Below are positions 23,088 through 36,600 of a stretch of DNA of 64,000 nucleotides, piece after piece (position 1 is the stretch's first letter; each line of letters starts with the position of its first letter). A model generated the notes under the pieces. It saw only the letters and a list, made by a program, of their open reading frames with translations. It had not been told where the DNA came from and ran no database searches. The stretch is from the NCBI GenBank assembly GCA_030248215.1, contig JASANG010003616.1, positions 62,001 to 126,000 of the forward strand, in the 5' to 3' direction. The position numbers and the translations under genes were made by a program. This stretch comes from Enoplolaimus lenunculus. Taxonomy: Eukaryota; Nematoda; Enoplea; Enoplida; Thoracostomopsidae.

Positions 23088-24169
23088 TCAAATACACAGC
23101 CCAAAAAATAGCCGATAGTTTACGAGAAATTAAACACAGAGTTTAGTTTACGTTTAAAATTTTATTGCATTTTATTCATTTTCAATTTCACCTCATTTTG
23201 TACAAATGCGCTGTGAAATACTGTGACTGACTGAACGCTGTTCAAATTTGAACGATTCAAAAAGTACTGCCAAGTCACATCTTTTATTGTTTAAAACATC
23301 GGCATTTATAAACTCTGCGAATTTTGAGACAACGCCACGAAAAAAAATTAAAAAAAATATTAAGTTAATTTTTCTCAATGGAAAATCTACGAGGGTCGGC
23401 CGTCCGACGGTGGTTTTGTTCCCCCAAAACAGGTGTCAAACCAGAAAATTATGTACCCAAGATTTAGTACGGAAATTGCGCACAGCTTCGCGTTCACAAG
23501 CGTTGTTTCGCAATTATATTTACCACGTGGTACCCTGTTGAAAGCCTCGGGTTCCGATTGGTGTTTAATAGTATTTATGTTGTTTTGTAGTCAAAAATTT
23601 TATAAGACCTGTTTAGTGTGACTGCTAAATCGACAGATATTTTTTGGTGCGAAAGTTGACGAAGATTTAGTAAACAAAGTCTTACTGGGTCGTATACACG
23701 GAGGTACACACGGTAGATACATAGCAGTCCCTGTAGGTTGTGGAGGTACAATAAAAATAGTTGGCTTTTATGTAGGCTTTAGAGTACCATTACTGGATGC
23801 AAGAGTGCAAAAAAATCTGGTTACTCTCGTTTTCTCGACAGGGAATCCTCCTGGTTTCGCTCCTGATGTCGTCTTGCAATTTTATTTCTTGTCGTGTGTT
23901 TTCTTTTTGCAAGCACCTACCGTTTTAGTTTTTTTGTATTGTGTTCGAGTTAATCGCGTCGTGTGCATCGTTTAAACTGCGCTGGTTAGCAAAACGGTTC
24001 AGTTTCACTAGCGGAAGCAATGACGCGATTCAGAGTATTGTCCCTGTCCAATGTGGATCAAAACTAAACGTTTCTATTACTGTTTAGCACTCCAGAAAGC
24101 GTTGGCGTTGATGGCTCGTTTCAATCATGAGTCCTTTCGTTGTACTACGTATCGCGATTTTTTTCCTTA

Positions 24170-24262
24170 CTATTATATATATTTATTTATTTATTTATTT
24201 CATTTATTTATTTGTTTATTTGTTTATTTATTTATTGATTTATTTGTTTATTATATATAGGC
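24170..24262. repeat. (ATTT)n microsatellite
   Basis: TTTATTTATTTATTTATTTC-type repeat with TTTG variants over about 90 bp. Confidence 0.8.
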
Positions 24263-24307
24263 CACTGTTCACTATTATATTTCTTATGGCTATTGTTTTA
24301 GTAGACA

Positions 24308-24470
24308 TTGGCGGATCCAAAAATTTGTGACGGGGTTCGGGCTGGCAAATGCTATGAAACGTAAACCTTATAAGGTTGGGACCTTATCATTTATCACCAA
24401 AAGATTTTCTTAGGGGAAAATTGTGAGGCAGGGACCTTATCATTTTATCGCCAAGAGACATTCGAATTTT
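24308..24470. repeat. Family-E repeat (GGCGGATCC)
   Basis: GGCGGATCCAAAAATTTGTGACG, then TATAAGGTTGGGACCTTATC and AAGATTTTCTTAGGGGAAAA units. It ends about 180 bp before the start codon of the cysteine-rich gene. Confidence 0.55.
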
Positions 24471-24649
24471 GTCTGTTGGCCTGATATAAGATCGCGAATT
24501 TTATCGTTGACGTCGAATCAACATGGGACAAACCACCGTAACCCGGCTGTCCCGGTTAATAACGTGAATCCCGCATGAGCGCATCAAATTTATTGTCATT
24601 ACAGGGTTAGAATTTAGCTTGTGTTTATTTAATTTGTAATACTGAAACT

Positions 24650-27600
24650 ATGCAAACCTACGCGTTACAACTGTATTTCGTTTGCGCTAATTGTTTAATT
24701 GCTATTCTAGTTGGTCCAGGTAACATCTTTATATATCGAGAAAAATCATAACCATACTGGCGTATGTACGTCTACACGAAAAGGGGCCTGAAGGAACGTG
24801 CCCTCTTTTTCGATGATGCGTGTTCCCTTTGTGTTTCTTGTTGTGCCATTATATTGCATTTTTTGAGAACGTATTTGGTCCAATATTTTATATGATCAGA
24901 AACAAATTTTCAGTCAAATCCGTACGTCGTGGATGGGAGTCCCACAGCATCCGCACCAAAATTTCCGTGAACAGCTCGGTATGGAACTGCTTATCTTAGA
25001 ATGTTTAATTATTTCTTTGGTGATCCACGTCAGTCCGGATGCTTTAATGCTATCCATTTTACTCTGGTCGGGATGCGTCAATGAAATATCTACACGGTGG
25101 TTTCTGGTTTCGTCGTCCTGATAACCCGTCGACTGTGATATCTCGTAATCCGATATCACATCGACCTTTAGACTTGGGCTGTTATGCTAAAGCTTAGGCT
25201 TAAACTATTTGTTAGGATAATGTGCAAGCTTAAACTTAGTGACAGGTCCGTAGCCAGCTACCTTGCTCGGGGGAAAATTTTTCAGGAGGGGCGTTCAAGG
25301 GTTTTCAATGAGTTACAAGCAAGGTTTAAAACCCTCTATGTGGGCCAAAATTTTTCCAAGGGGGCTGAGCCCCCCTGCCCCACCCCCTTGGCTACGGGTC
25401 CATCCCCTTGGCTACGGGGCCGCTAAGTGCTTAAGCTTAGACTATTTCTCACGATTATGACGTTTAGGCTTCTAGCGTCGAGTTGTGGTGCTTTCCAACT
25501 TATGACACTATTTTTTCAGTGAACGCAGCTGAAAAAATATGCCCGCGATTTTCGTCAGTACCTTGTTTGTTGAAACTCGAACAAGTCCCAGCATTAGTCG
25601 GCAATTCACCGCTAGGAATACTTCGTGTATCGTTTGTTGAAAACGACCAAAATCACAAACAACTCTGCGCGTTGTTTGATGAATATCTCAATTGCATTAA
25701 AGATATACAGTTGGCGATTGGATGTTCGGTAAACGTGTGTCAAACGCACATGATGAAATATTTTTTTTTACAATTTTGAAATCAAATTTTGAACTTTGTG
25801 CCATGATACAGAAGATTTATTATTCTAAAGTTTGTTGTTAAAGTGGCAAAACTGTTTCATGAAAATTAAAATCACAAGAAAATACACTACTAATTTTGAA
25901 AATATGCCACAACCAGGATGCAACCGGAATTCCGGTCGGTTCCGGTAGGGAAATCCGGTATTTTTCACTATCCTGTACCGGTAGTAAATGCGGTATTTTT
26001 TCACCGGAATTTTCTGGCATTTTCGGTATTGAAAATTTTTTCTCATTCGAAAATTTAAGAAAAATTGACATAATATTGTAACTTATTTTTGTAAAATTGG
26101 CTGAGTGTGTATTGCCAAAATTTTCAATTTGTGTCATACTCTATAATTTATCATGCGTTTCCAGCTACTGCATTTGTTTCAGAATTTTGGCATCCTAAAT
26201 GGTGTGTTTACACCAGACAACAGCGATAACATAGCGTTAAAAATGAATTTTTCGGTAACAAGAATATTTTGTTATACGGTTCCTGAGCAGGTTTCGGCAC
26301 CGGTATTTTTTAACTTTCAGGTTCCGGTTCCGTTTCCGGTATTTTATAATTCCGGTTGCACCCTGTCCACAACGATGTATCTGAAAATGTGGCCTGTAAA
26401 CGAAAGATCCCTCTGTTGGTCACTTAATCGACTTCAAAATTTGGTACCCAAAGAAGAGTTATGGCTTCTGGTGTAAGAAATATTTCTGCGAACTGTTGAG
26501 TTGCCTCGTCAAAGTTATTGGACCATCTAGCGTGTTGCGTAAGCTGCTGACTTGATCTGAATACACCAGTTAAAAGCACTTATATCAGTGAAATTGCCCA
26601 AATCACTGAAACTCAGATGATTGGTCGGACACACGTTTCGCAAACATTCATTAGATTGAGTTTGTTATAAGAATGCAAGGTAAAGCATCATCCTTATCGT
26701 ATGATGGTCTCGTTAACTCTTCGTACAATGCAATTGCTCTGGTGTTGATTTACAAAATAAAATATGGACAAAACGTTTCGTACGAATTGGTTTGAATTTC
26801 AGGTGTCGACGTATTTGGACAAAATTGCTCAAAGTTTCGCCGAAACGACATGCAGTCCAACACTGATAACACTCGCACGGCCACAACAAACCAATTGCCT
26901 CAACGTCGTTTGGACAAACGAAACAAACAATCGATGCAAATCGAGACCTGATTGGTCAGTGGAATCGTTGACAGGATTACTGGACGCCAATCAAAGTGAG
27001 TGATTTTTTTACCTGAGATCCAATTGCAATATTGGTTAGGTTTCTGAAACCATACTAAAGTACGATTAAGTATTTAAGTGCGTGCTAAGTAATAACTTAA
27101 CCATTTTGTCGTTTTGAATAGCGTACTTTTGTTAAGTAAATACTTAAGTCGCTAAGTTTGGTATATTTAACGAATTAACAATTCAGAAATATTAACCTTG
27201 GTCTTTTTGCATTTTAAGTAAGATTTCAGAAACCCAGCCATTTTTGTGAAAAATGCATAAGCACTACTAATAATGGTTAGTAATGAATAAATTTGAAGTC
27301 AACAAGAATTATTAGGAATAGTGTCGAAAAAATAAAATGCTATTTTAAACGCTTTTTACTCATATCAAACATTACCTTTTAACTAGCGTAAGAAAACGTT
27401 AATATAATATGCGCGTTTTAGCATTTCTAAAAACGCGAATTAGGGCGGCGCTGTACTCATCGTGCGGTGTCGTCCGTCACCATGCGGACTCGTACGCAAA
27501 TTACACACGTATGACACCGTACTGTGACGGATGGTGACGGACGGCGCCAACGTCAAAAGTATAGCGTAACCCTTATTCATCAATAAAACCGCTTTTTTCA

Positions 27601-30600
27601 AATTTGAACTGGTGTCTATGCGACGTTTTACCGTTCACTGCAGTAAACTTTTACACCACGATTGATTTTAAAGAACATAAAGTCATGATTTTGCACTGTT
27701 CATCTTATAAGCTGTGTTTGAAATGTCCAAATCAGTGGCGGATCCAGGATCTCAGAATGGGGGGCAAAATTTCACAGGTAATAAACTTATTTTTGACCCA
27801 TGCTTTAGTGGCCCAAATAAGAGTGGGTGTCCCCAATTTGAGTCCCAATAGGAGTCCGTATCCCTAATAAGAGTGCGTAAGCGGGTAGAGTCCTTAAACC
27901 CTTGTTAGAGTCCATATATGTCTATTATCCCTAATTGTAGCGCATAAATGACTCCAGGGCCAAATAAAGGTGAGTTCGAAACTTTAAAGCGTGCTTATGC
28001 TATTGTGTATAAAACAGAGAAATAAACAGCATACAACAGCAATTGACACTATATAATTTTTTGTCGAGACGCTGTTGGGGGGGCACGGCCGGAGTGGCCC
28101 CCCCCCATGGATCCGCCACTGGTCCAAATATATATTAATTTGAACTAAAAAGTGAAAAAAGATTTTTAGTTTTCAAACATTAAATAAAAATCAAAAAAGT
28201 TAAGAATTTGTGAAATTTAAAAATTTATTCACATATCCGTGTGACGAGGCAGCTGTTAATATTCTACCATCACTGCAACAAAAACTATCGCTAAACAGCA
28301 TCAGTGTACAATTCAATCAGGCGACGGTTGCCAAAAATTTCTGACAGAGTCACACTTGGCAGATCTGCCTGTGATTATGAATAATGCGTACACCAGGTGA
28401 CTTTTGAAATGGTAGTGTGATCGGCACTGAAGCTTTTATTTTGGCTTCAGTATGCAACGCGTTGATACTTTATCTAAAAATGTCCAATAATTAAATTTTT
28501 TTGTTCGTTTATTAACAGCGGTCGCGAGAGAAAATTTCTGCTCAGAAGCAGCAACGATTCAAGCATATATTTACTGTATGACGGAAGATTTGTACAAAAA
28601 ATGCCCGAGTCCAGACGCCTCAGGATTGGCGGAATATTATCGCAAGCGTGTAAGCAAATTGAATTTGATTGGCTATTTGTTTCAGGTTATTGTTTGATTG
28701 AATTTAATTGGCTATTTGTTTCAGGTTATTGTTTGATTGAATTTAATTGGCTATTTGTTTCAGGTTATTGTTTGATTGAATTTAATTGGCTATTTGTTTC
28801 AGGTTATTGTTTGATTGAATTTAATTGGCTATTTGCTTCAGGTTATTGTTTGATTGAATTTAAGGGTGACAGGACATTTGTCTAAACAGAATTCTAATCA
28901 GTCACTTACGATTAGGCCAGGAGTCTGTTTGGCTACAAGAAATCACTGAGGCCGATTTCAGATTAGTCATACGGGCAGGGCCGGAGCAGCCTCCCTCATG
29001 CCGACATTTGGGGGGCCGAGCGCTAAAAGGGCCCATCCCTAACCGGTTGAAATAAAAACCGCCGAAGTTTTAAAAATGCGTCTGGCTCTTTGCTCGCTTC
29101 GCTCGCGAGTTTGGGGGCTCCACCCTGAAGCCTTGGGGGCAGTCCCCACCCATATCTACTCCAGCACTGCTTACCGTACACGACCAATGTATAGAACACG
29201 TGCGGAAAGTAGTATACGCATATACCTATGCCTATCGTAAGCCTGCGCCTACGCCTAAAAAATGAGTAACGCTTAACCTTCTATTCCTGTTCCACGGAAT
29301 CACGTTCCGTCGCTGATCTTTGCATTGGCCCGAGACACAATTAATTGAATAACTTTGAATTCAGTTTACCATATATACACGAATAAAAACAAAAAACTTA
29401 TAATATTTTGAACGCACTGCATTTCTATAACTGTTTGCATCGGTGCAATCTTATTGACGCTCTCTACCCGTAGGCTACTACTTGATTAAGCTCCGGTTGG
29501 CCACTGGCTCCAACTACAGTTCAAAAGGGTTACAAATTTTGGTTTCAGTCCTCTTCGTTGGCCAAAGATGATCATTGTACAGACGATTCCATAAATGCAA
29601 GCGCATCAAGCGACCGTAACCAAGGTTCTGCGTCAGGTATTGAGCCTAAAAACCCGATAGCTTCTACAGTCAACCATTGCTGGCAGTTTGCAGTTTTGGT
29701 TTTTATACAAAGGCGTTTTATCGCTTGGATCAAGAGTCGATGATGACTTTGTAACAAGAGTAGGCGATTTACGAAAAAGCGCACGGAACTAAATGTACCA
29801 ACACGCGATGCGGTTTGGTAAGCCCCCCTTTCTGATTTGGGCGAGTAAATTTTGTTGCAGTATAGAAATTAGCGTGTAAGCTGAGCAAACTATTTATTTA
29901 ACCCACAATACTTAGAGAATAATATGGCAGCTTATTCGCTATCAAAATTGAGGCGGGTAAGCTAAAAATGCAACGCGTGCTGTGTACATTCGCTTTTGCA
30001 CATAATATAACCAGGTGCAATTTGCATAGTTTTGTGATAGGATAATCGTTTAATATTGTTCTGAGTATTCCAAGCAGCATCGCTGTGGTAAATAGTTTGC
30101 TATAAACGTTAAACTACGTTAGCGAATACACATCAATCTGTATGCAAATTTTGTTTTCACAGAACAATCACTTTTTGTGTGCTAAGAAAATATTGTATTA
30201 AACAAAACAAAGTAATGCTGGAAAGTTGCCCAAAATACGCACAGTTGACAATACGAGACTGTTCGTTTCCAGACAAAAAGCGACAATGCGAACCACTGGC
30301 GACTTTAGACTGTTTAATTCCGTTATCTGAAATTGGTCGAACACAAGACGATGGTGAATTTTCGATGCGAACGTTTTCCAAAATGATTCTCAACGAAAAT
30401 ACGGGCGTTCGAAAGCGAAGTTGTACGCTGGTTGACAATTATGTTGAATGCGTTGACGCTGTTGAATTTGAACAAAATTGTAAAGTGAGTGACGTATTAG
30501 TCGGGTATTTTGTAATTATTTTCCGGGCTAACATTCGCTACCCCCAGCAAGTGGCGTACCGAGAAACTTTGTTTGAGGAGGCCGCTTTCTGTCAGACCTG

Positions 30601-33600
30601 TACCTTTGTTTGATGTCAACCTTTGAATAGCGCCAACCTTTGAATAGCGCCGCACGCAATTTTTTCGACAATTGATCAGTGAAAAACAATGCGAGCGAAG
30701 CGAACGAGAAACCACACGTAATTAATTAAGTCGGCGACTTAAGTGTTTACTTATGGTATAACTGAAGTAAATACTTGAGTAAGATTTCAGAAACCCAGCC
30801 AATATCTGATAATATTGGTCACTGATTTAAAATGTACCGGTTTGCAATTAACAGGTCAAAGCTTATTCACATGTGTTGGTGACGGCGTTTTCGCGATCAA
30901 GCTGTTCTATGAAACTGCCTCAATTATCGAGTCCACATCAAATGTGTTTACGGACAATGCTTGACGATAGCGAATATACGGACGTGTGTATTAAACCGAT
31001 TGAAAAAATTATGACTGTCGATAAAATAATGCAACTGGTTCTGGGTACGTTTACGTATAATGGCCTAACCTAAAACTCAACAGGTGGCTAAAATGTCAGC
31101 CAACGAGTTGTCCAGGGGACGAATTAGTCCAATACTCAAGAGCGTCCGTAAATGCCAAATTAATCAGACGTTTGTAAAATCTTAGAAATTTAAAGCAACA
31201 ATGAAATGCTAAACTTAATACTGTCTAGTATATGTCGGGTGGCCAGTATTTCAAGTTTGGTCTTGAAGTAAAATGAACGCAAGCGGGTAGGTGGCTAATC
31301 TCAGAAATTTCTGACGGTGAGATGCCCGTATGAAACTGGTAAAAATACGACATTGTAAGTGTCGCTAAGTTATTCCGATATGTAGAAAAGTTTTTACAAA
31401 CAACAAAATGTTCGCGAAAATGCTTAAAATAGCACCAAAGCATGATATGTTTGTAGATTTTATATATTAGGCATGAGACATATTAATTTAAATGACAATT
31501 AGCGCGATGCATTAATAATTTTATTAAAGATAAAGCCCTATTGGCGCGTGCAAGTTTTTGCTGCGAGAACATGCAGCTGCAACTTGCACTTGCAAGTTTT
31601 GTCCAAAATCCAATTCGGAAAACAAAGCAGCTGCAAATAATTCATTAAAAATCATAGCCAAGAATTTAGTTCAATTGTGTGAATAACCATGCAAGTTCAC
31701 TGAATTTATTGCAGCCGCTTTCTCATTGGCTGATGAAAAAATGCGCGTTCTACGTGCAATTTGTATAGTTGCAAGATCTCACAGCAAAAAGTTGCACGTG
31801 TGAATAGGGCATAAGTCGAAAAAACATCGCGAGCGAAACGAACCAAAATCTCAACACAATTTTAGTATTAAATCTTGTCGCAAAAATGGTAACGCTGGTT
31901 CATGCCTTGGCTAATCTGCCGGTTCGAACTCCGTATATTTTCATCTTCTCACATTCACATTTAATAGCTTATATGGAAAGTGTGAAGCCTAAGCCTAAAC
32001 CTAAGTGTAAGAATGAGCGTATTCGTAAACCTTAGCCTAAGCCTAAGCCAAGCAAAAAATTAGTTTACAGCTTAAGCTTACTCCATTCTAGTCCCACAGA
32101 TAAACGTTCCGCCCCTGATCATTACATGGGTCCTAATTTTTAGCATCAATTTTTATAACGGACTAGTGGCGTACGCCCCCCCCATCTCCGGTTTTCCGGA
32201 ACCGCTAATACGCGAGCTTTGAGTTGACAATTTCAAATTGCACTCAGGTGGGAACGCTATTATGGGTTTGTTCATAAAGTGTTGTTTTTTCTGTTTTCAG
32301 AAAACTCCCGAAGCATATTTTGTGAAATGATGATTGCATTAAACAAATATAGCGATTGCAGTAATAATAAAACGTTAACGAACTGCGGACAAAAATCGCT
32401 TCCGCTGGTGTTGCTGTTTCAAGATACTGTAATTTGCAAATTTTGCTAATTGTTAAATTTTGCAGCGAGTTGTGCAAATAGGAACTATTATAATATATTT
32501 GAACAGTAATGCGAGTCCGATCGCCAGTGTGCCAGAGCAGGTAGAGGTGGGTACCTGGTGGATCCGCCAAACTAAACGGTGCAGCGTTAGGCGCAGAGGC
32601 GGATTCTGTTTCTTTGGGCTGAGATCCGAGGGTATTTGGAAACTAAACACCTTGTGGTATTGGTATATTGAATGACGTTGATTTCAAACATAGACTTGGG
32701 ATAGTTTGCAATAGTTTAGCTTACTGATTCACAAAGGATTATGCTTAGGCTTAGAAATAACGCCAAGTGCGCAATTATTCCTTCGGCACGCTACATTTGA
32801 CCTAAATCACGTTTCAGGCTGGCAAGTATTTGATTGAACAAATTATTGCCGAATGTTTAGACAAAACCAAAGCTCCAGTCGGACCTTCAGTTGAAACGAA
32901 TCATTTGAGTTTAATTGGCGAATCAGGTAAAGAAATAACCCGTTTTTGTCAGAAAAAGGCATTTGAATCATCGTTAATGAGGCCAATGTCACTTTAAGGA
33001 GCGTAACAGTAGATTAAGCGTATGCCTAAGCGTATGCCTAAGCGTTGCAAAAATGTGTTCCTAAGTCTAAGACTAAGCAAAAAATTGTAATCTAGAATCT
33101 AAACAAACTCTTTTATAGACCCACCAAAAACCTTTACGCCCTCAAAGTAACATGGGCCGTTAATGAGATATGCCAATTCTGTTTCAGTACTGATGTCGTT
33201 TTCGAGTACTGGCCCCCATCAGCTCAAATTAGGGGGTACCCTTCGGCGAAATTTAGTGTCTCATCGTGGGCCCGTAGCTAAGGGGAGAGGCCACGGGGGG
33301 TACAGTTTCACTGGAATTATTTTGGCCTCCCTAGAAAGTTATCAACCTTGCTTGTAACGCATTGAAAATCCTTGAATGCCCCTCCTGAAAAATTCTTAGC
33401 CACCCTCTAGCAAGGTGAACTGGCTACGAGCCTGTGTCAAAAGCAAATACATGGCCTTGCGAATTTTCACTGTACAAACCTACGGGCTTGTAGCCAGAGT
33501 GGTTGTTTGTCGATGAGTTTCGTAACAAATCGTAGACCCCAGAAAAAAGTTTTAACAGCTTCAATGTCACATGAATTTTGCGTACGACCCTCCGGGGAAT

Positions 33601-36600
33601 TATTTGTTCCCTAGCACACCGAACAGTCTGTGGGACGGGTACCTTCATTTTGAAAGTTTCCCAGTCACGGGTGTCCCCATGGCGGGCATTTGCGGGGTGT
33701 GGCCCTTAAATTTGGCAGGTGCTCCCCAAATAAACCCGGTATAAACGTGAAAACAATATCCGAATTACAATTGTAAGAGACCTGCGAAATTATTCGGAGT
33801 TACCCAAAATATCATTTTCTGCGGACATCTCTGTTCCCAACTCCATCAATTATTCTAGGCGTCCAGCTATGGAAACTATATTCAGCGAACTCACAAACGT
33901 GCAGTATGGGTGAAATTGAACAAATTGAATCGTGTTATTCAGTGTTCGACGATTTGAAACACTTGGCAGCGGTTGCGTTTGAAGAGTTGAGCTCGTTGTA
34001 CGAACTGATTGTTGAGTTTATTGACTCGATCTGTCACGAGAGTTATATTGACGACTTTAAGCCGTGTATGAACGAAGCGTACGGTTAGTTTGATAGAACA
34101 GCGAAGTTTGGCGTTTTACTGTACACGGGAGATTAGGATCATTAACCCAATTGCAACTGCAGTCCATTTTTTCACGGCAGTTTGCAACCCTGTAAATTTC
34201 AGTGAGTTGATTTAATCAACTCAGAAAGGAAATTGTCATTTCTGAGTTAATAGCACTAAATTTTAACTCACTCTGATCTTATTTAATTCCGAGTGAGTTG
34301 ATTATTAATTAACTCAGGATGAGTGAAACCAATTCAGAATTCTGAATTCTGAAAAGCGTAATTCAGAGCTCATGCTTCTGAGTTGATTCAACACATTCTG
34401 AGTTAAAATCAACTCACTGGAATTTACAGTGAACGGCGTCGCCAGGGATTGATAGGGATTCAGTGGCGAGTCCTATTTTTAGGATTTTTGTATACATTTA
34501 AAACGCTATTTCAGTTTGCAACACAAAAAACGCCCTTTGAAATTTTGCCGGACCGACCCCCTTTCGAAAATTCTGGTTGTGACCATGGTAGATTGCAATC
34601 ATCGCTATCTTTATATGTTCATAGTTACGACAATCTTTGCTTTACATACACTTTATCGTACACATATACCGACATTTGGTAACGGTCTTTAACGTTGATA
34701 TTATTCAAAATGGTAACATTCGTTGTGAAAACCCACCGAATTTGTAACCAAATTTACTATGTTTCACAGGGTCATCGTGCGAAGTGAAGAGTTGTTTCGC
34801 TCAAATGCTTAGCGATGGTTGTGCTAAACGCACCAAACTCAGCCATTCAATGTATCAATGCGTGTATCGTTTGTTTGTTCGTGATGTCGCGGTGCTGTCG
34901 TGTTTTGTCAACGCAACAACAACGGCCAAAACTCGTAGACCTGGCGAAACGGAAATTACTATCGACTGGCAAACGGCAGTGCCAAAATTGTACAAATGCG
35001 TTCAGGTATGTAAATAATTGCTATTTGCCGTTTTGAAGCATCATCGGCCAATGTATAGAACACGGCCGCAGCAGTATCATAAGCATATTCCTAAGCCTAA
35101 GCCTAAGCCTAAGCCTAAGTGTAAGCGTAAAGATGAGCCTATTTCTAAGCCTATGCCTAAGCCTAAGGCTAAGCCTACGCGTAAAGATGAGCCTATTTCG
35201 AAGCCTATGCCTAAGCCTAAGCCTACGCGTAAAGATGAGCCTATTTCTAAGCCTATGCCTAAGCCTAAGGCTAAGCCTACGCGTAAAGATGAGCCTATTT
35301 CGAAGCCTATGCCTAAGCCTAAGCCTAAGCCTAAGTGTAAGCGTAAAGATGAGCCTATTTCTAAGCCTATGCCTAAGCCCAAGGCTAAGCCTACGCGTAA
35401 AGATGAGCCTATTTCGAAGCCTAAGCCTAAGCCTAAGCCTACGCGTAAAGATGAGTCTATTTCTAAGCCTATGCCTAAGCCTAAGCCTAAGCCTAAGAGT
35501 AAAGATGAGCCTATTTCGAAGCCTATGCCTAAGCCTAAGCCTAAGCCTACGCGTAAAGATGAGTCTATTTCTAAGCCTATGCCTAAGCCTAAGCCTAAGC
35601 CTACGCGTAAAGATGAGCCTATTTCTAAGCCTATGCCTAAGCCTAAGCCTAAGCCTAAGAGTAAAGATGAGCCTATTTTTAAGCCTATGCCTAAGCCTAA
35701 GCCTAAGCGCAAAAGTTAGTCTAATGCTTAAACTGACTCTATTACAGCCCCACTGGAAAACGATCCGGCCTTGTTCTATACATGGTCCGAAGTATCAAAG
35801 ATTGTTTCAATTTTGTGAGAATATTCGTTCAGACCAGTAGGTGTTTTATGTAGTAGGTTGCTTTGAAAGGCTTAAAATTTTTTGGTTTGCGATGAACAAA
35901 GTTGAGAATATGAGCATATTAACTATTAATTTTGTTTGAATAATCTGAAAGAACTCGGCGATGCGTAGTATCGATTTGCAGTCGGTGTTGGCGAATTTAT
36001 ACCAAAATGTGTTCATTTTATTGAATACTGCAGCCTTGAATTAATGTATTGCCATACTGATTAAAAACTTAAATTATAGCTTAACTATTAAACTTGAATA
36101 TTAGTTTAAGTCAAACTCACATGGCTGGACGGATTAGTTAAACCAGAATTTTAGTGGTTTACTTAAACTAACATGTTTTTAGATGAACACGAGTTTAAAC
36201 AAAACTTATTTTAGGTTTAAGTATTATTTTTGGTTTAAGTAACAAATCCAGCTCAGAAATTATGTGTATCTGAGAGCTTTGCTAAGCTTAACTTAAACTA
36301 AAAATACGTAAGATTTTAAATTAGTTTAAGAGTAAACCAACCGGTTAGTTCAGTTTATCTAGAAACTTTGTTTAATACTGCTGGATTAGCTTAAAGCTTA
36401 AATCAAGTTAGTTTAAGCTTTTAAAGAGTATGGAGAACATTTTATAAAAATTTCGTTGTGATGCTTAATTCGTAAGAGGGCTAACCGTGCGTGTACGGGT
36501 GTTTCAGTTGATAATTCGACTTAAAGGTTTTAGAACAAGGCTTGCTGGCCCATGGTACAAGGGGCGTTCAGGTTTCTTGTGGGTCTATAAAAGAGTAGGT

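Noticed and set aside
23629-23973. About 115-codon open stretch without ATG
   Set aside because: No acceptor or donor fits, and a frame this long is expected a few times by chance in 64 kb at this base composition.
35043-35788. Long open frames of KPKPKP/GLGLGL/SLSLSL repeats (also at 10200-10557, 12515-12862, 52.0 and 53.2 kb)
   Set aside because: They are translations of CCTAAG/TTAGGC arrays inside mobile elements, open in several frames on both strands because the unit is six bases and lacks stops in those frames.
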